From contig CBDDOO010000002.1 in NCBI GenBank assembly GCA_965231905.1, positions 1,426,001 through 1,490,000 on the forward strand: a stretch of DNA of 64,000 bases. The letters are read 5' to 3'. This document shows, piece after piece, positions 25,064-34,246 of this stretch. The position numbers were made by a program, and so were the translations under genes. Within the stretch, counting starts at the first letter, position 1. Each line of letters begins with the position of its first letter. The stretch comes from G963663315 sp965231905. Its GTDB lineage: Bacteria; Pseudomonadota; Gammaproteobacteria; Arenicellales; Poriferihabitantaceae. The notes below the pieces were generated by a model. That model worked only from the letters and a program-made list of their open reading frames with translations. It made no database searches and had not been told where the DNA came from.

Positions 25064-27580
25064 CTAAAACCGCACCGTGTACTTCATACCCAGACCATAA
25101 TCGGTATCGGCCTTTGCATCATGATCCGGCTCCAGGCGCAGATAGCCGCCCAGCGCGAACGAAGAGCGGCTTTTGTCGTTGCCGCGCCAATCCGTCTCGT
25201 AGATGAACTGAACTCGCGTCTCCCGGCCAGAGGGCGCCAGGTTCACCGTCTCCGTCGTGTAACGCAGCTCCTGATCCGCGACCTCCTCGACCGGCGCCCG
25301 CAACCGTAACCGCGCACTACTTGCGCGAAGCGGCAAACCCACAATCAGCGCCAGCCGGTCCGAACCCGCGAACCCCGGATTCATCCATTCTCCACCCAGC
25401 GCAAAGGAACCCGCGTTGATGTCGTCCCAGCCGGAAACCAGCGATGCGCCGTCATTGATTGCGCGTCCATCGGTCCTGCCGTAGCTCAAACTGCCGAACC
25501 AGGTGACATGGGGGGTCACCGAACCGGAGAGGCTCGCATCCACAAAATGCGTATCCGCGTCCGATAGTCCGGCGAAGCCTCCCCGGGAATGAATCCCCAG
25601 CAGGGTCTCCTCCTCCCGCAACGCGCCGGCCTGAGCCCCCACAGTCCAGTCTCCGGCGAGCCGGCGAGCCAGCCCGACCGAAGCCAGCCGGGTTTCGCCA
25701 CGACCATGACGGTCTTCGCCGACCTGACCAACCAAGTCCACGGTCGTGCGCTCGTCTGATTGCCACGCAAGACTCCATCCCAGGGAATCGCGCCCGGCAA
25801 AGGTTCGATAAGGAGCCACGGTCGAACGGGGCGGCAAGATGACTCCTCTCGCATGATCCAGCGCGGCGCGGTTGGATGCGCCGGAGTAGTTCACATGGCG
25901 CCCCATCGACAAATTAACCGATGGCCGGGGCTGAAAATGCGCTTCAAAACCCTGCATGCCGGAGCTTTGCGTATCCCCCGGGAACAGGCCGAATCGCGAT
26001 GTGGCGGAATCTTCTCCGCCGATTGTGAACTCAAGCGCCGCGCTCTGCCCGATTGGAAGATAAGGTCGCGTCCCGCCCAGAGAGGCCATGAAACCTTCCA
26101 GAGCGCCGCTTGTCGCGATGGATTGCTCCAAAAACGCGGCATTCAGGTCGTAGAGAAACGGAAAGTCCCGCTCATCGTATGCCACTGCGCCGCTGAGGCT
26201 CGCAACTTCCGATGGCGCCTGGAAACCGGCCGGAAGACTGACAACGCTGGAATGCGCCGGAGCCGTTCCTCCGCTCTCGGTACGGAACTGCGTCAGTCCA
26301 ACCGGGTTCAGCGCCGCTTCAATATCCAGTCGGCCTCTGCCGTAAATCCTGGATTTTTTGAACACGCCTTTCCGGTCGGCAGTGTCGAGCAACCGGGCGA
26401 CAATCTGGCGTCCGGTTTTGTTCGGAAACTCACCCCAGACGACAGCCGCCGCGCCAGAGACGATCGCCGTGGCCGCAGAGGTCCCATCGACGCGCCCCCA
26501 GTTTCTTTGTCCCCATGTTGTACGAACCCGTTCCCCGGGCGCGAACAGGCAATACTGCGCCATCGGCCCCGTGCCACACTGGTCGCTTCCGCTCTCTATA
26601 CGTTTCCCTGCTTCATCCAGGCCTCCGACCGCAATACCGAGACCGGCAATGCCGGAAGATGCGACGAAGCCAGCGGGAGCATTAACTTCCGTATCCCACT
26701 TGGTCCCCAAACCCGCAACCATGATTCGCCCCGCGCCTGCGGCATCCCGCATCGCTCCCAATACTTGTTGAGGACGATGACGACCCAGGGCGAAGCTCAT
26801 GTTGATGATATGCGAAGAAGCCGCCGGGTTGGATGTTACTCCGTTATAAGTTCTGGTCAAACCCGCCGCCGATGCGATATGGCTCGCCAGGACATTGTGC
26901 ACACCGGCGGATCGGGTTTCTGCTGTCTGGTGGCAATTTGGCTCTGCAAAAAAGCAATAGCCCAGGTTGACCAGAGTTGCATTCCAGGCGACTCCATGTA
27001 TACCTTTACCATTCTGCCGGGCAGCGATGAAGCCGGCCATAGCCGTTCCATGATCGTCGGAACTGCCAGCGCCTGTCGCACGCAAAACCACCCCGTCCAG
27101 GTCGGGATGACTGAAATCAATTTCAGAGTCAATGACCGCGACGACTCTGTCGCGTCCGCCGCTTGAAGCGGCATACCGGGCTCCGGCATTGATGAGAGGA
27201 AGGAAGTTGGAGCGCCTGACTTCTCTTTCGGACGGCTTCGGGGTCGGAACCGAGAGCGGAGTCGGGGAGACCGGAAGCGGAGGTGGTGGTGGAGGTGGAG
27301 GTGGAGGAATGACCGTAACAGGATCTGGCCCCGGGGGCGGAGTGACCGGGTCCACTACCGGTGGAGGCGGCAGAGTCCGGGTCGAAGTCGGGGGAGGCGA
27401 AGACGGTTCCGGTGTCCGGGTCGAAGTTGGGGGAGGCGAAGACGGTTCCGGAGCCGGGGCGGGGAGCGGAGGAGAAATCGCCCCCGCCCCACCGCCACCG
27501 CACGCCGATAGCGCTACAGTGAAGAAAATCAGTAGAACCAAAACCGGAAAATCCACGAACTTCCTGAACCGGGATATCAT
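25064..27580 (-). CDS. Lipidated subtilisin-like autotransporter serine protease
   Basis: Predicted surface protease exported by its own barrel. I start at ATG 27580 (MISRFRKFV), as a GAGG lies eight bases upstream and it gives a clean signal with lipobox LSAC; ATG 27610 is also possible. A Pro/Thr/Ser-rich linker of about 80 residues follows, with two 13-residue units (PEPSSPPPTSTRT) and a polyproline run. The S8 domain shows Asp in AVIDSEIDFSHPDL, His in DDHGTAMAGF and Ser in DGTSAATAIVSG (D161, H187, S378 counted from 27610). The last 280 residues form an autotransporter barrel ending in Phe. The layout resembles NalP and SphB1. No partner substrate is evident. Confidence 0.88.
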   Translation of the reverse strand: MISRFRKFVDFPVLVLLIFFTVALSACGGGGAGAISPPLPAPAPEPSSPPPTSTRTPEPSSPPPTSTRTLPPPPVVDPVTPPPGPDPVTVIPPPPPPPPPPLPVSPTPLSVPTPKPSEREVRRSNFLPLINAGARYAASSGGRDRVVAVIDSEIDFSHPDLDGVVLRATGAGSSDDHGTAMAGFIAARQNGKGIHGVAWNATLVNLGYCFFAEPNCHQTAETRSAGVHNVLASHIASAAGLTRTYNGVTSNPAASSHIINMSFALGRHRPQQVLGAMRDAAGAGRIMVAGLGTKWDTEVNAPAGFVASSGIAGLGIAVGGLDEAGKRIESGSDQCGTGPMAQYCLFAPGERVRTTWGQRNWGRVDGTSAATAIVSGAAAVVWGEFPNKTGRQIVARLLDTADRKGVFKKSRIYGRGRLDIEAALNPVGLTQFRTESGGTAPAHSSVVSLPAGFQAPSEVASLSGAVAYDERDFPFLYDLNAAFLEQSIATSGALEGFMASLGGTRPYLPIGQSAALEFTIGGEDSATSRFGLFPGDTQSSGMQGFEAHFQPRPSVNLSMGRHVNYSGASNRAALDHARGVILPPRSTVAPYRTFAGRDSLGWSLAWQSDERTTVDLVGQVGEDRHGRGETRLASVGLARRLAGDWTVGAQAGALREEETLLGIHSRGGFAGLSDADTHFVDASLSGSVTPHVTWFGSLSYGRTDGRAINDGASLVSGWDDINAGSFALGGEWMNPGFAGSDRLALIVGLPLRASSARLRLRAPVEEVADQELRYTTETVNLAPSGRETRVQFIYETDWRGNDKSRSSFALGGYLRLEPDHDAKADTDYGLGMKYTVRF
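27376..27453. repeat. Two tandem 39-bp units in the autotransporter linker
   Basis: Units 27376-27414 and 27415-27453, differing at a few bases, encode PEPSSPPPTSTRT twice. Being a multiple of three, copy number change would alter linker length without breaking the frame. Confidence 0.9.
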
Positions 27581-27768
27581 CTGCATGACCTCATAATCAT
27601 TGCGCGGCATGGGGTTGGAACAACTCGGAGAATCACTGATATGAGGAATGTATAATACACGATATCAGACATCTTTATCCATTCTATTTGCTCTATAATA
27701 GAAAATTGGACATGAACAATTGAGCGCAATTGTGTTATTCTGCGATGCAAAGTAACAGGAGAAACTGA

Positions 27769-28143
27769 ATGACAGAACAGACTAAAGGCCACGACAAGTT
27801 AACGGTGAAATCGGAGAGGGCGGCGGTCAGCTCCGGCGAGGCTTTTATTATTTGCCCGTGTGGTCGAGTGGATGGCGGCACGGTGGATATACTGGACGCA
27901 TCGGTTCGGCAACAGATCGAAGCGGGAGCGGGGGTTCTCATTTTTGATTTTGAGGAGACGGATTATATCAGCAGCGCGGGATTGCGGGTTTTGTTGTTGA
28001 GCGCCCGCAAGATGCAGTCGAGTGGAGGCAAGGCGTTGTTTTGCGGGTTGGCGCCACACATTGCGCAGGTATTCGAGATCAGTGGATTCAGCGCTATTCT
28101 GGATATACGGGCGAATCGGGCCGACGCGCTTGCAGCGGTCTGA
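27769..28143 (+). CDS. STAS-domain protein (anti-sigma-factor antagonist type)
   Basis: 124 residues, one STAS domain. The hallmark block DFEETDYISSAGLRVLLLSA (about 60-79) has the conserved phosphorylatable serine at S69, as in SpoIIAA and RsbV, followed by GGKALFCGLAPHIAQVFEIS. GGAG just before ATG 27769 is a good ribosome binding site. In the family such proteins switch partners when phosphorylated by a kinase and reset by a PP2C-type phosphatase. Neither an RsbW-type kinase nor a phosphatase is beside it. It is followed after 17 bases by a solute-binding protein and then a histidine kinase, suggesting one signalling unit. Confidence 0.9.
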   Translation: MTEQTKGHDKLTVKSERAAVSSGEAFIICPCGRVDGGTVDILDASVRQQIEAGAGVLIFDFEETDYISSAGLRVLLLSARKMQSSGGKALFCGLAPHIAQVFEISGFSAILDIRANRADALAAV

Positions 28144-28160
28144 GTGTCCAGTGTGCATGA

Positions 28161-29384
28161 ATGCTGACTGAAGGGCCGGGGAAGCCCGGAGAATATCGTT
28201 TTGCGTTCAAACTGCCAGAGATGCCGGCTGTGCCTGTTCTGCTGGTCCTGATATTGACGTTGCTGGCTCCGGCAGTGTTTGCCGAGACGCGGCAGGAACC
28301 ACAAAAGACTCTTGTTTTTGGTCAGTCCGCGGCGCTCAGTGGCCCGGCAAAAGCGCTTGGCGTCGGTATGCGGCTGGGGTTGCTGGCGGCATTTGAGGAG
28401 GTTAACCGTACTGGCGGAGTCAATGGCTACGCACTCAGACTCGAATCTCTGGATGACCGCTATGAGCCTGAATCCGCGATCAACAATACCCGCAGTCTGA
28501 TTAACAGGCACAAGGTGTTCGCCCTGGTCGGCGCGGTTGGAACCCCGACCTCAATTGCTGCCCAACCGATCTCCACCGAGGCGGGCGTACCTTACATTGC
28601 GCCGTATACAGGGGCCGAATTCCTGCGTGATACACAGCGGGCGCCCAACGTGATCAATTTGCGCGCCTCCTACTATCAGGAGACCGAAGAGATGGTAGCC
28701 CGTCTCAGTGAGGATCTGGGTATACGGCGGATTGGTATTTTTTATCAGGACGATTCTTTCGGACGCGCAGGGTTGAAGGGATTGCGTACGGCAGTAGAGC
28801 GTCGGGGCTGGAATCTGACCGAAGAAGTTTCGTATCTGCGTAATACTGAAGCCGTCAAAGTCGCTGTGCTTGACCTGCGTCGCGCGGATGTTGAGGCGGT
28901 GGTCATCGTCGGCGCCTACAAACCGGCCGCCAGTATGATACGGTGGGCGAAGCGCCTCAACTTCAATCCTTACTTTATCAACATTTCGTTCATCGGCAGT
29001 TCGGCGCTGGCCCAGGAGCTCGGGGCCGACGGGGACGGGGTCTATATCACACAGGTAGTTCCGTTCCCTTTCGACTCGGAACTGCCGGTGATAGCAAAAT
29101 ATCATGCCGCCCTGGCCGAGGTTGATTCTGGAAGCAGCCCAAGCTTCGTCTCTCTGGAAGGTTATCTGGCAGGGCGCCTGGTGATAGAAGGCGCGCGGCT
29201 GGCAGGAGCAAACCCTACCCGACAGGGCTTTCTGCGAGCGCTCAGGGAAGCGGGCACGATCAACCTGGATGGTTTTTTGCTCAATTACGGGATCGAAGAC
29301 AATCAGGGCTCGGACCAGGTTTACCTGACGCGGCTTGACGCTTTTCGACAGTTCCACTCGGTAAAGACGATGTCACCGCCATGA
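28161..29384 (+). CDS. Periplasmic solute-binding protein (branched-chain amino acid type)
   Basis: Type 1 periplasmic binding fold, Peripla_BP_6 family (LivK-like). A hydrophobic signal segment VPVLLVLILTLLAPAVFA precedes the mature TRQEPQKTLVFGQSAALSGP. EEVNRTGGVNGYALRLESLD and LVGAVGTPTSIAAQPI are the usual ligand-site blocks. The start is uncertain: ATG 28161 gives 407 residues, while ATG 28221 (MPAVPVLLV) gives a more normal signal peptide and 387 residues. There are no permease or ATPase genes nearby; instead it overlaps the kinase gene by four bases (ATGA), so it probably serves as a ligand sensor for the kinase rather than in transport. The ligand is unknown. Confidence 0.87.
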   Translation: MLTEGPGKPGEYRFAFKLPEMPAVPVLLVLILTLLAPAVFAETRQEPQKTLVFGQSAALSGPAKALGVGMRLGLLAAFEEVNRTGGVNGYALRLESLDDRYEPESAINNTRSLINRHKVFALVGAVGTPTSIAAQPISTEAGVPYIAPYTGAEFLRDTQRAPNVINLRASYYQETEEMVARLSEDLGIRRIGIFYQDDSFGRAGLKGLRTAVERRGWNLTEEVSYLRNTEAVKVAVLDLRRADVEAVVIVGAYKPAASMIRWAKRLNFNPYFINISFIGSSALAQELGADGDGVYITQVVPFPFDSELPVIAKYHAALAEVDSGSSPSFVSLEGYLAGRLVIEGARLAGANPTRQGFLRALREAGTINLDGFLLNYGIEDNQGSDQVYLTRLDAFRQFHSVKTMSPP

Positions 29385-31702
29385 ATGATCCGACGGTTGA
29401 CACGCCGGACAAGCGGCCGGACCAGGCGACGGGATTGCCAGCCGCTGCCGAAGCGGCCGGGATACCGGGCCCGGGCAGAAACAGGAAGTTTCGGGCCGGG
29501 ATCGGCGCCCAGCTTTACCTGGTTCTGTTCGTCGGCGTACTGCTTACGTTAAGCGCAAGCCTGGTGGCCTATTTTTCGTTTAGCGAAACCCTGCGCCATG
29601 AATCCTATCTGGCGGAATACAGTATGCCGAACCTGATCAATTCAGTGGATGTAGCGCGGCAGAGCGCCATTGTAGTGGGCGGCGCTTTTCGGCTGATGGC
29701 GGCTGATTCCAGGCAGGAGCATGAAGCGGTGGTGGCTGCGGTGGCGCATGAGCGGGAATCTCTGGAGTCCATCATCGGGGAACTGGAGTCGCGTTCGGCA
29801 TTTGACGAGCACACCCGTTTGATCAGGAATCACCTGGTGGAACTGAATGTTCATCTGGAAGAGATACGGAATTCCTCGAGGCGGCGCCTGGCGATCGGAC
29901 AGATTCTGGCAGGGCTTGGCGAAGAGTTGGCTGATTTGAATCGCAGTATTAATCGTATTCTGGCGGAGTCACTGGATAATCAGGGATTTTATCTGGTGGA
30001 AGGGTTGCGTAATCCTGGCGACATTCCGCATCGGATCGAGCAACGCGCGTCAGAAGAAGAACTGACGATCTACCGCAATCTGGCGAATTTGAATCACCAG
30101 GCCAATCTGGCGATCCTGCTGCTGGATGAAGTCATGGTGCTTTCCGACCGTCAGTTTCTGCCGCCGTTGCAGGACCGTTTCCATAGCGCTTCGGAAAACA
30201 CCCGGAGTATCTTTTCGAAGCTGTCCGGTTTCCAGGCCGGTGATTTGCGGGGGGCCTCCCTTCTGAAACAGCTCGGACAAATCTTCAAGGCGGAAGAGCA
30301 ACGTCATTTTTCCCTGAATCTGCTGAGCGAAAATCTGCGGCGTCTTGCTGAGATCGGGGAAGGAAAGAACGGGATCATTCCGCTGCGCGGGGAAACCCTG
30401 CGACGCCTGGAAGAGGAGCGGAATGAGTTGAGAGAGGCGCGGGTTTCATCGGCCATGCTGGTTGCAGAGGTTAACAATCTGGTCTCGGAAATCAACCAGG
30501 ATGCCCGCAGCGCCAGCGCCGCCTCGCGCTCCTCGGTGAGAACCGGGATACTGTGGCTGATTGTAATCAACCTGATGAGCGCTGTCGCCGCCCTGTTGTT
30601 TGCGTGGCGTTTCGTAGGGCGCTATCTGCTGCGGCGTCTGATCGGTCTGGCCGAATCGATGCGCCGGATGGCGGGTGGCGACCTGAAGGTCCCGGTCGAG
30701 GTCGGGGGCAATGACGAGGTCACCGACATGGCCGTGGCGCTGGAAGTATTCAGACGATATGCCGAAGAGGTGCAACGACTGAACTTGGTGGAGAAGCTCG
30801 CCGGGGAACTGGACGCCAGGAATGAATCGCTGGAGCGGGCCATGGAAGACCTGAAGAAGGCACAGGAGCAGATTGTCGCTGAGCAAAAGCTCGCTTCACT
30901 GGGACAACTGACTGCAGGCGTTGCCCATGAAATCAAGAATCCCCTGAACTTTATCGGTAATTTCTCTGCCGTTGCCGGCGAACTGATTGATGAGATCAAG
31001 GAGTTGATCGAGGAAGAAAAAGAGAAGAACCCGGACGCTTTCAAGGAGGACGGGATATTGGAAGAAATCCAGGATGTTTTTGAAGAACTCAGAATGAGTC
31101 TTGGAAAAATCGTCGAGCACAGCAAGCGCGCCGATGGAATCGTACACAGTATGCTCGAACATTCCCGCAGTGGTGAAGGAGAATGGCGGGAAGTCGACTT
31201 GAATGCGTTGCTCAAACAATATGTTGAACTGGCTTATCACGCATTGCGGGCCGAAGAGACCGCTTTCAACATGACCATAAAAGAAGATCTGGACCCTGAT
31301 GTGGGGCTGCTGGAAGTCGTTCCCCAGGATATATCCCGGGTGTTTCTGAATCTGGCCACCAATGCCTGTCAGGCGCTCAACGAAAAAAGGCTGAAAGCGG
31401 ATAAAGACTGGGAACCGGAACTCAGATTCAATTCCCGGCGCTTTGATGACCATGTCCGGTTCTGTATCCGTGATAATGGCGTCGGTATCCCGGAAGAGTT
31501 GCAAAAACAGATTTTCGAGCCTTTTGTGACGACCAAGCCGCCCGGCAAGGGGACCGGTCTGGGTCTCTCACTGACCAGTGATGTTATTATACGCCATGGC
31601 GGCTCCATTGATCTGGATTCAGAAGAAGGCAGTTTTACCGAAATGTGCATTCTTTTGCCGCTGGAACGCCCGACACAAGGTGAAAACGAAGAAGATGCGT
31701 AA
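29381..31702 (+). CDS. Sensor histidine kinase with large helical periplasmic domain and HAMP
   Basis: 773 residues. A first membrane helix (LYLVLFVGVLLTLSASLVAY, about 47-66) and a second (ILWLIVINLMSAVAALLFAW, about 389-408) enclose about 320 residues of Leu/Glu/Arg-rich, apparently all-helical periplasmic sensor, like the TorS type. HAMP (LIGLAESMRRMAGGDLKVPV) and a coiled coil follow, then the H box GVAHEIKNPLNF with H516, an acidic insertion (IEEEKEKNPDAF), N box NLATNACQALN, DNGVGIP and GKGTGLGLSL. There is no receiver domain and no response regulator gene adjacent. The overlap with the binding-protein gene suggests a TorT/TorS-like sensing pair; the downstream ammonium transporter suggests, weakly, a nitrogen signal. 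Confidence 0.88.
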   Translation: MNDPTVDTPDKRPDQATGLPAAAEAAGIPGPGRNRKFRAGIGAQLYLVLFVGVLLTLSASLVAYFSFSETLRHESYLAEYSMPNLINSVDVARQSAIVVGGAFRLMAADSRQEHEAVVAAVAHERESLESIIGELESRSAFDEHTRLIRNHLVELNVHLEEIRNSSRRRLAIGQILAGLGEELADLNRSINRILAESLDNQGFYLVEGLRNPGDIPHRIEQRASEEELTIYRNLANLNHQANLAILLLDEVMVLSDRQFLPPLQDRFHSASENTRSIFSKLSGFQAGDLRGASLLKQLGQIFKAEEQRHFSLNLLSENLRRLAEIGEGKNGIIPLRGETLRRLEEERNELREARVSSAMLVAEVNNLVSEINQDARSASAASRSSVRTGILWLIVINLMSAVAALLFAWRFVGRYLLRRLIGLAESMRRMAGGDLKVPVEVGGNDEVTDMAVALEVFRRYAEEVQRLNLVEKLAGELDARNESLERAMEDLKKAQEQIVAEQKLASLGQLTAGVAHEIKNPLNFIGNFSAVAGELIDEIKELIEEEKEKNPDAFKEDGILEEIQDVFEELRMSLGKIVEHSKRADGIVHSMLEHSRSGEGEWREVDLNALLKQYVELAYHALRAEETAFNMTIKEDLDPDVGLLEVVPQDISRVFLNLATNACQALNEKRLKADKDWEPELRFNSRRFDDHVRFCIRDNGVGIPEELQKQIFEPFVTTKPPGKGTGLGLSLTSDVIIRHGGSIDLDSEEGSFTEMCILLPLERPTQGENEEDA

Positions 31703-31779
31703 GGGGGCTTTAAGGATCAGTCTGCATACCCGACGCCGGGCCTGAGATTATTGTTATGTTGTGAAGATTGGAGTTGATT

Positions 31780-33111
31780 ATGAATTTAGTTGAAGTAGTG
31801 GATACCCAGGCGGCAATCGGGCAAGATTTGTCCTTTGTGCTCAACACCTTCTCATTTTTGGTCTGGGGGGCGCTGGTCATGTGGATGTGCGCCGGTTTCA
31901 CCATGCTGGAATCGGGTTCAGTGCGTACCAAAAACGCTTCTGTCATCTGTCTGAAAAACATCGGACTGTATTCCATAGCGGGGTTGGCCTTCTATGTGGT
32001 CGGCTACAACCTGATGTATGTCGATGTAAACGGATGGATTGGCAGTTTCGTTCCGTTCTACGGTCCGTCCGCCGATGAGATCGCTCTACTGGACGGCGCC
32101 CCGGACCGGACTGTGACCGTGGCGCAGAACGGCTATTCGGTCATGTCGGACTGGTTCTTCCAGATGGTGTTCGTTGCCACCGCTGCCTCCATCGTCTCCG
32201 GCACGCTGGCCGAGAGAGTGAAACTCTGGTCCTTCTTCGTGTTTACGCTGGTTCTCACCGCATTTATTTATCCCATAGTGGGAGCCTGGACATGGGGTGG
32301 AGGATGGCTCAACGAGATGGGATTCCAGGACTTTGCCGGTTCCAGCATTGTGCATTCAACCGGCGGCTGGGCGGCCCTGGCGGGCGCTCTCGTGGTCGGA
32401 CCGAGGAGAGGCAAGTTCCGGGCTAACGGCAGTGTCAAATCAACCCCCCCTTCCAATGTTCCGGTGGTCACGCTGGGGGTGTTCATCCTCTGGCTTGGCT
32501 GGTTTGGCTTTAATGGCGGGTCGCAACTCGCGCTGGCCGGCGTCAGTGACGCTGTGGCGATGAGTGTCGTGCTGGTGAATACCAACCTGGCGGCGGCCGG
32601 GGGGGTTATCGCCGCTCTCAGCGTATCCCGTGTATTGCTTGGCAGGGTTGACCTGATGGCTGTTCTTAACGGCGCTATCGCCGGTCTGGTCGCGATTACA
32701 GCGGGTCCTGACATTGTTGACCATAACTGGGCGATCGTCATCGGGGTCATTGGCGGGCTTTTATGCACGGCGGGAGTGAGATTACTGGAGCAATTGAAGA
32801 TAGACGATGTGGTCGGCGCAATCCCGGCCCACCTGATTGCGGGAATCTGGGGAACCCTGGCGGTGTGCATCAACAAGGCGGACAGCAGTGTTGTCGTTCA
32901 GTCGGTTGGCATCCTCGCAATCGGCGTTTTTGTATTTGTTTCTTCGTACATTGTCTGGTTTGCGCTGGAGAAAATCATGGGTGTAAGAATATCCCGAAAA
33001 GTGGAGGAACTCGGTCAGGACGTAGCGGAACTGGGTATAGAAGCCTACGCGGAATTTCTGATTATTCCCGACCCGGAAGATGACGATGATGAACCGCAAC
33101 GCAAAGACTGA
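31780..33111 (+). CDS. amt: Ammonium transporter
   Basis: Inner-membrane Amt/Rh channel of 443 residues with about 11 membrane helices. CAGFTMLESGSVRTKNA is the family block near the ammonium recruitment site. The twin histidines of the pore fit HSTGGWAAL (about residue 195) and HLIAGIWGT (about 350). I start at ATG 31780 (MNLVEVVDTQ), which has GGAG six bases upstream, instead of the in-frame ATG at 31768. The cytosolic tail ends in an acidic PEDDDDEPQ stretch. No glnK gene lies next to it, which is unusual for amt. It is 77 bases after the kinase gene. Confidence 0.94.
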   Translation: MNLVEVVDTQAAIGQDLSFVLNTFSFLVWGALVMWMCAGFTMLESGSVRTKNASVICLKNIGLYSIAGLAFYVVGYNLMYVDVNGWIGSFVPFYGPSADEIALLDGAPDRTVTVAQNGYSVMSDWFFQMVFVATAASIVSGTLAERVKLWSFFVFTLVLTAFIYPIVGAWTWGGGWLNEMGFQDFAGSSIVHSTGGWAALAGALVVGPRRGKFRANGSVKSTPPSNVPVVTLGVFILWLGWFGFNGGSQLALAGVSDAVAMSVVLVNTNLAAAGGVIAALSVSRVLLGRVDLMAVLNGAIAGLVAITAGPDIVDHNWAIVIGVIGGLLCTAGVRLLEQLKIDDVVGAIPAHLIAGIWGTLAVCINKADSSVVVQSVGILAIGVFVFVSSYIVWFALEKIMGVRISRKVEELGQDVAELGIEAYAEFLIIPDPEDDDDEPQRKD

Positions 33112-33143
33112 ACGGAGCGCCTGAAATCCCGGGCGCAGGGACC

Positions 33144-33884
33144 CTACGCGCGCACTGATCGCCGCATCTTGCGGAGAAGGCAGGACAAGGGAAACCGGAA
33201 ACCGATTGTCCGGATTTGCCAGATTTGTAATTTGAACCATCTTTTCCGCAAAACCGCCTTGCTCTGACGCCTTCCTATTGCCTCAACTTTCGATTCTCCG
33301 GGTGACTTGGAAACAGGGGGAGGGGATATGCCATAAGTTTGAAATGAACCGAACAAATATGGATATTTCATATCCAGGTCAATGGCCATGGATCTTGGAT
33401 AAAAGCTTGTGAACCGTTGCGCAAATCTTCTGTCTATCATATAGCCGGTCGTGCTGCCGGGGATGCGCTTGTAGAACACCAGGTCAAAACCTTTTGGCAG
33501 GCTTTCCCGGACAAAGAATGGTCTTCGTTTATTCATGTACAAACGAATGATGTTCCAGTCATCCGGGAGACAACCGGGAAGGATTTCCAGCAACTCGTGA
33601 AAATTGTCCGCGAGAACGGCGTCGTCTTCAAGGATCACTCTGGCCGATTCATCGGTGTCCAGCATATCCGCCATACATTGCAGGTGGCTCGCATAGCAAC
33701 CGATTTCTCCATCACCAATGGGGCTGCCCTCAAATTGCGGCTTCCATCGTTCGGGGATATTCACGCCGCGAAATGCCGGGAATCTGGTAAATGCAAGACC
33801 CTGATCATCCAGTTGGCGCGTTATGGAATCCAGCCGGTCACGGTCTTCATCCAGGTTAATGACATAAATTGGTATCTGGCTCAT
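33144..33884 (-). CDS. Glycosyltransferase family 25 protein
   Basis: 246 residues of the GT25 (LPS beta-1,4-galactosyltransferase LgtB/Lex1) family: PIYVINLDEDRDRLDSITRQ at the start, GEIGCYASHLQCMADML for donor binding, VILEDDAVL as the metal-binding acidic motif, and MDRRFAQRF-like MIDRRFAQRF later. The C-terminal 50 residues are strongly basic (RKRWFKLQIW, LLRKMRRSVRA), perhaps for membrane association. It probably adds a sugar to lipooligosaccharide on the cytoplasmic side. It is a single gene, convergent with amt and divergent from the rimP operon promoter, with no other surface-sugar genes nearby. Confidence 0.9.
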   Translation of the reverse strand: MSQIPIYVINLDEDRDRLDSITRQLDDQGLAFTRFPAFRGVNIPERWKPQFEGSPIGDGEIGCYASHLQCMADMLDTDESARVILEDDAVLADNFHELLEILPGCLPDDWNIIRLYMNKRRPFFVRESLPKGFDLVFYKRIPGSTTGYMIDRRFAQRFTSFYPRSMAIDLDMKYPYLFGSFQTYGISPPPVSKSPGESKVEAIGRRQSKAVLRKRWFKLQIWQIRTIGFRFPLSCLLRKMRRSVRA

Positions 33885-33991
33885 TGCATACTCCCACCAG
33901 TCGAAATTTTACCATAGTGAATATGGATGTGGATGAGACGGGTTTGAGTTGAATGCCGGGCGAAAATGAGAGATCCGGGGGTTCAGGTCTA

Positions 33992-34020
33992 TTGAAGAGC
34001 GGGAGGTTTGCCGGTATACT
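33992..34020 (+). promoter_or_regulatory. Sigma-70-type promoter for the rimP-nusA-infB operon
   Basis: TTGAAG (33992-33997), 17-bp spacer, TATACT (34015-34020). Transcription would begin near 34027, about 255 bases before rimP, giving a long leader containing two hairpins. The whole gap 33885-34280 holds no coding sequence I can support. Confidence 0.7.
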
Positions 34021-34167
34021 CTGCCGGGTGTGGAGTATGGGAGGTCTCTGGAGAGCCAGACGAAAACGATGTGAGGCAGACGGCGATATTGTGAAAGCAG
34101 ATATCATTGGAAATCTGGCGGCATGATCTGGTTTTGACAGTTTTGCTTTTTGACAGGGCTTGCCTTG

Positions 34168-34197
34168 AACCCCGCTTCCAACGCGGGGTTTTGCTTT
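34168..34197 (+). terminator. Terminator-like hairpin in the rimP leader
   Basis: AACCCCGC (34168-34175), 7-base loop, GCGGGGTT (34183-34190), followed by TTGCTTTT. A perfect 8-bp GC-rich stem with a T-rich tail. Confidence 0.75.
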
Positions 34198-34224
34198 TGA
34201 GGATGTCGGGAAATGATTCGGGTG

Positions 34225-34246
34225 GGCCTTAAGGGCCTGTTTTTTT
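34225..34246 (+). terminator. Second terminator-like hairpin before rimP
   Basis: GGCC (34225-34228), loop TTAAG, GGCC (34234-34237), then seven T at 34240-34246. The short stem with a strong T run resembles the hairpin commonly seen just before rimP in Gammaproteobacteria; it lies 35 bases upstream of the gene. Confidence 0.5.

Noticed and set aside
25760..27166. A 468-codon open frame on the plus strand
   Set aside because: It is antisense to the subtilisin autotransporter, has no recognisable domain, and arises from the GC-skewed codon use of the real gene.
34134..34155. Two TTGACA boxes (34134-34139, 34150-34155) as further rimP promoters
   Set aside because: No acceptable -10 box at 16-18 bases from either; the following bases form the terminator-like hairpin instead.
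34021..34167. A metY-like tRNA in the rimP leader
   Set aside because: No acceptor, anticodon or T-arm pattern could be found; no CCA end.
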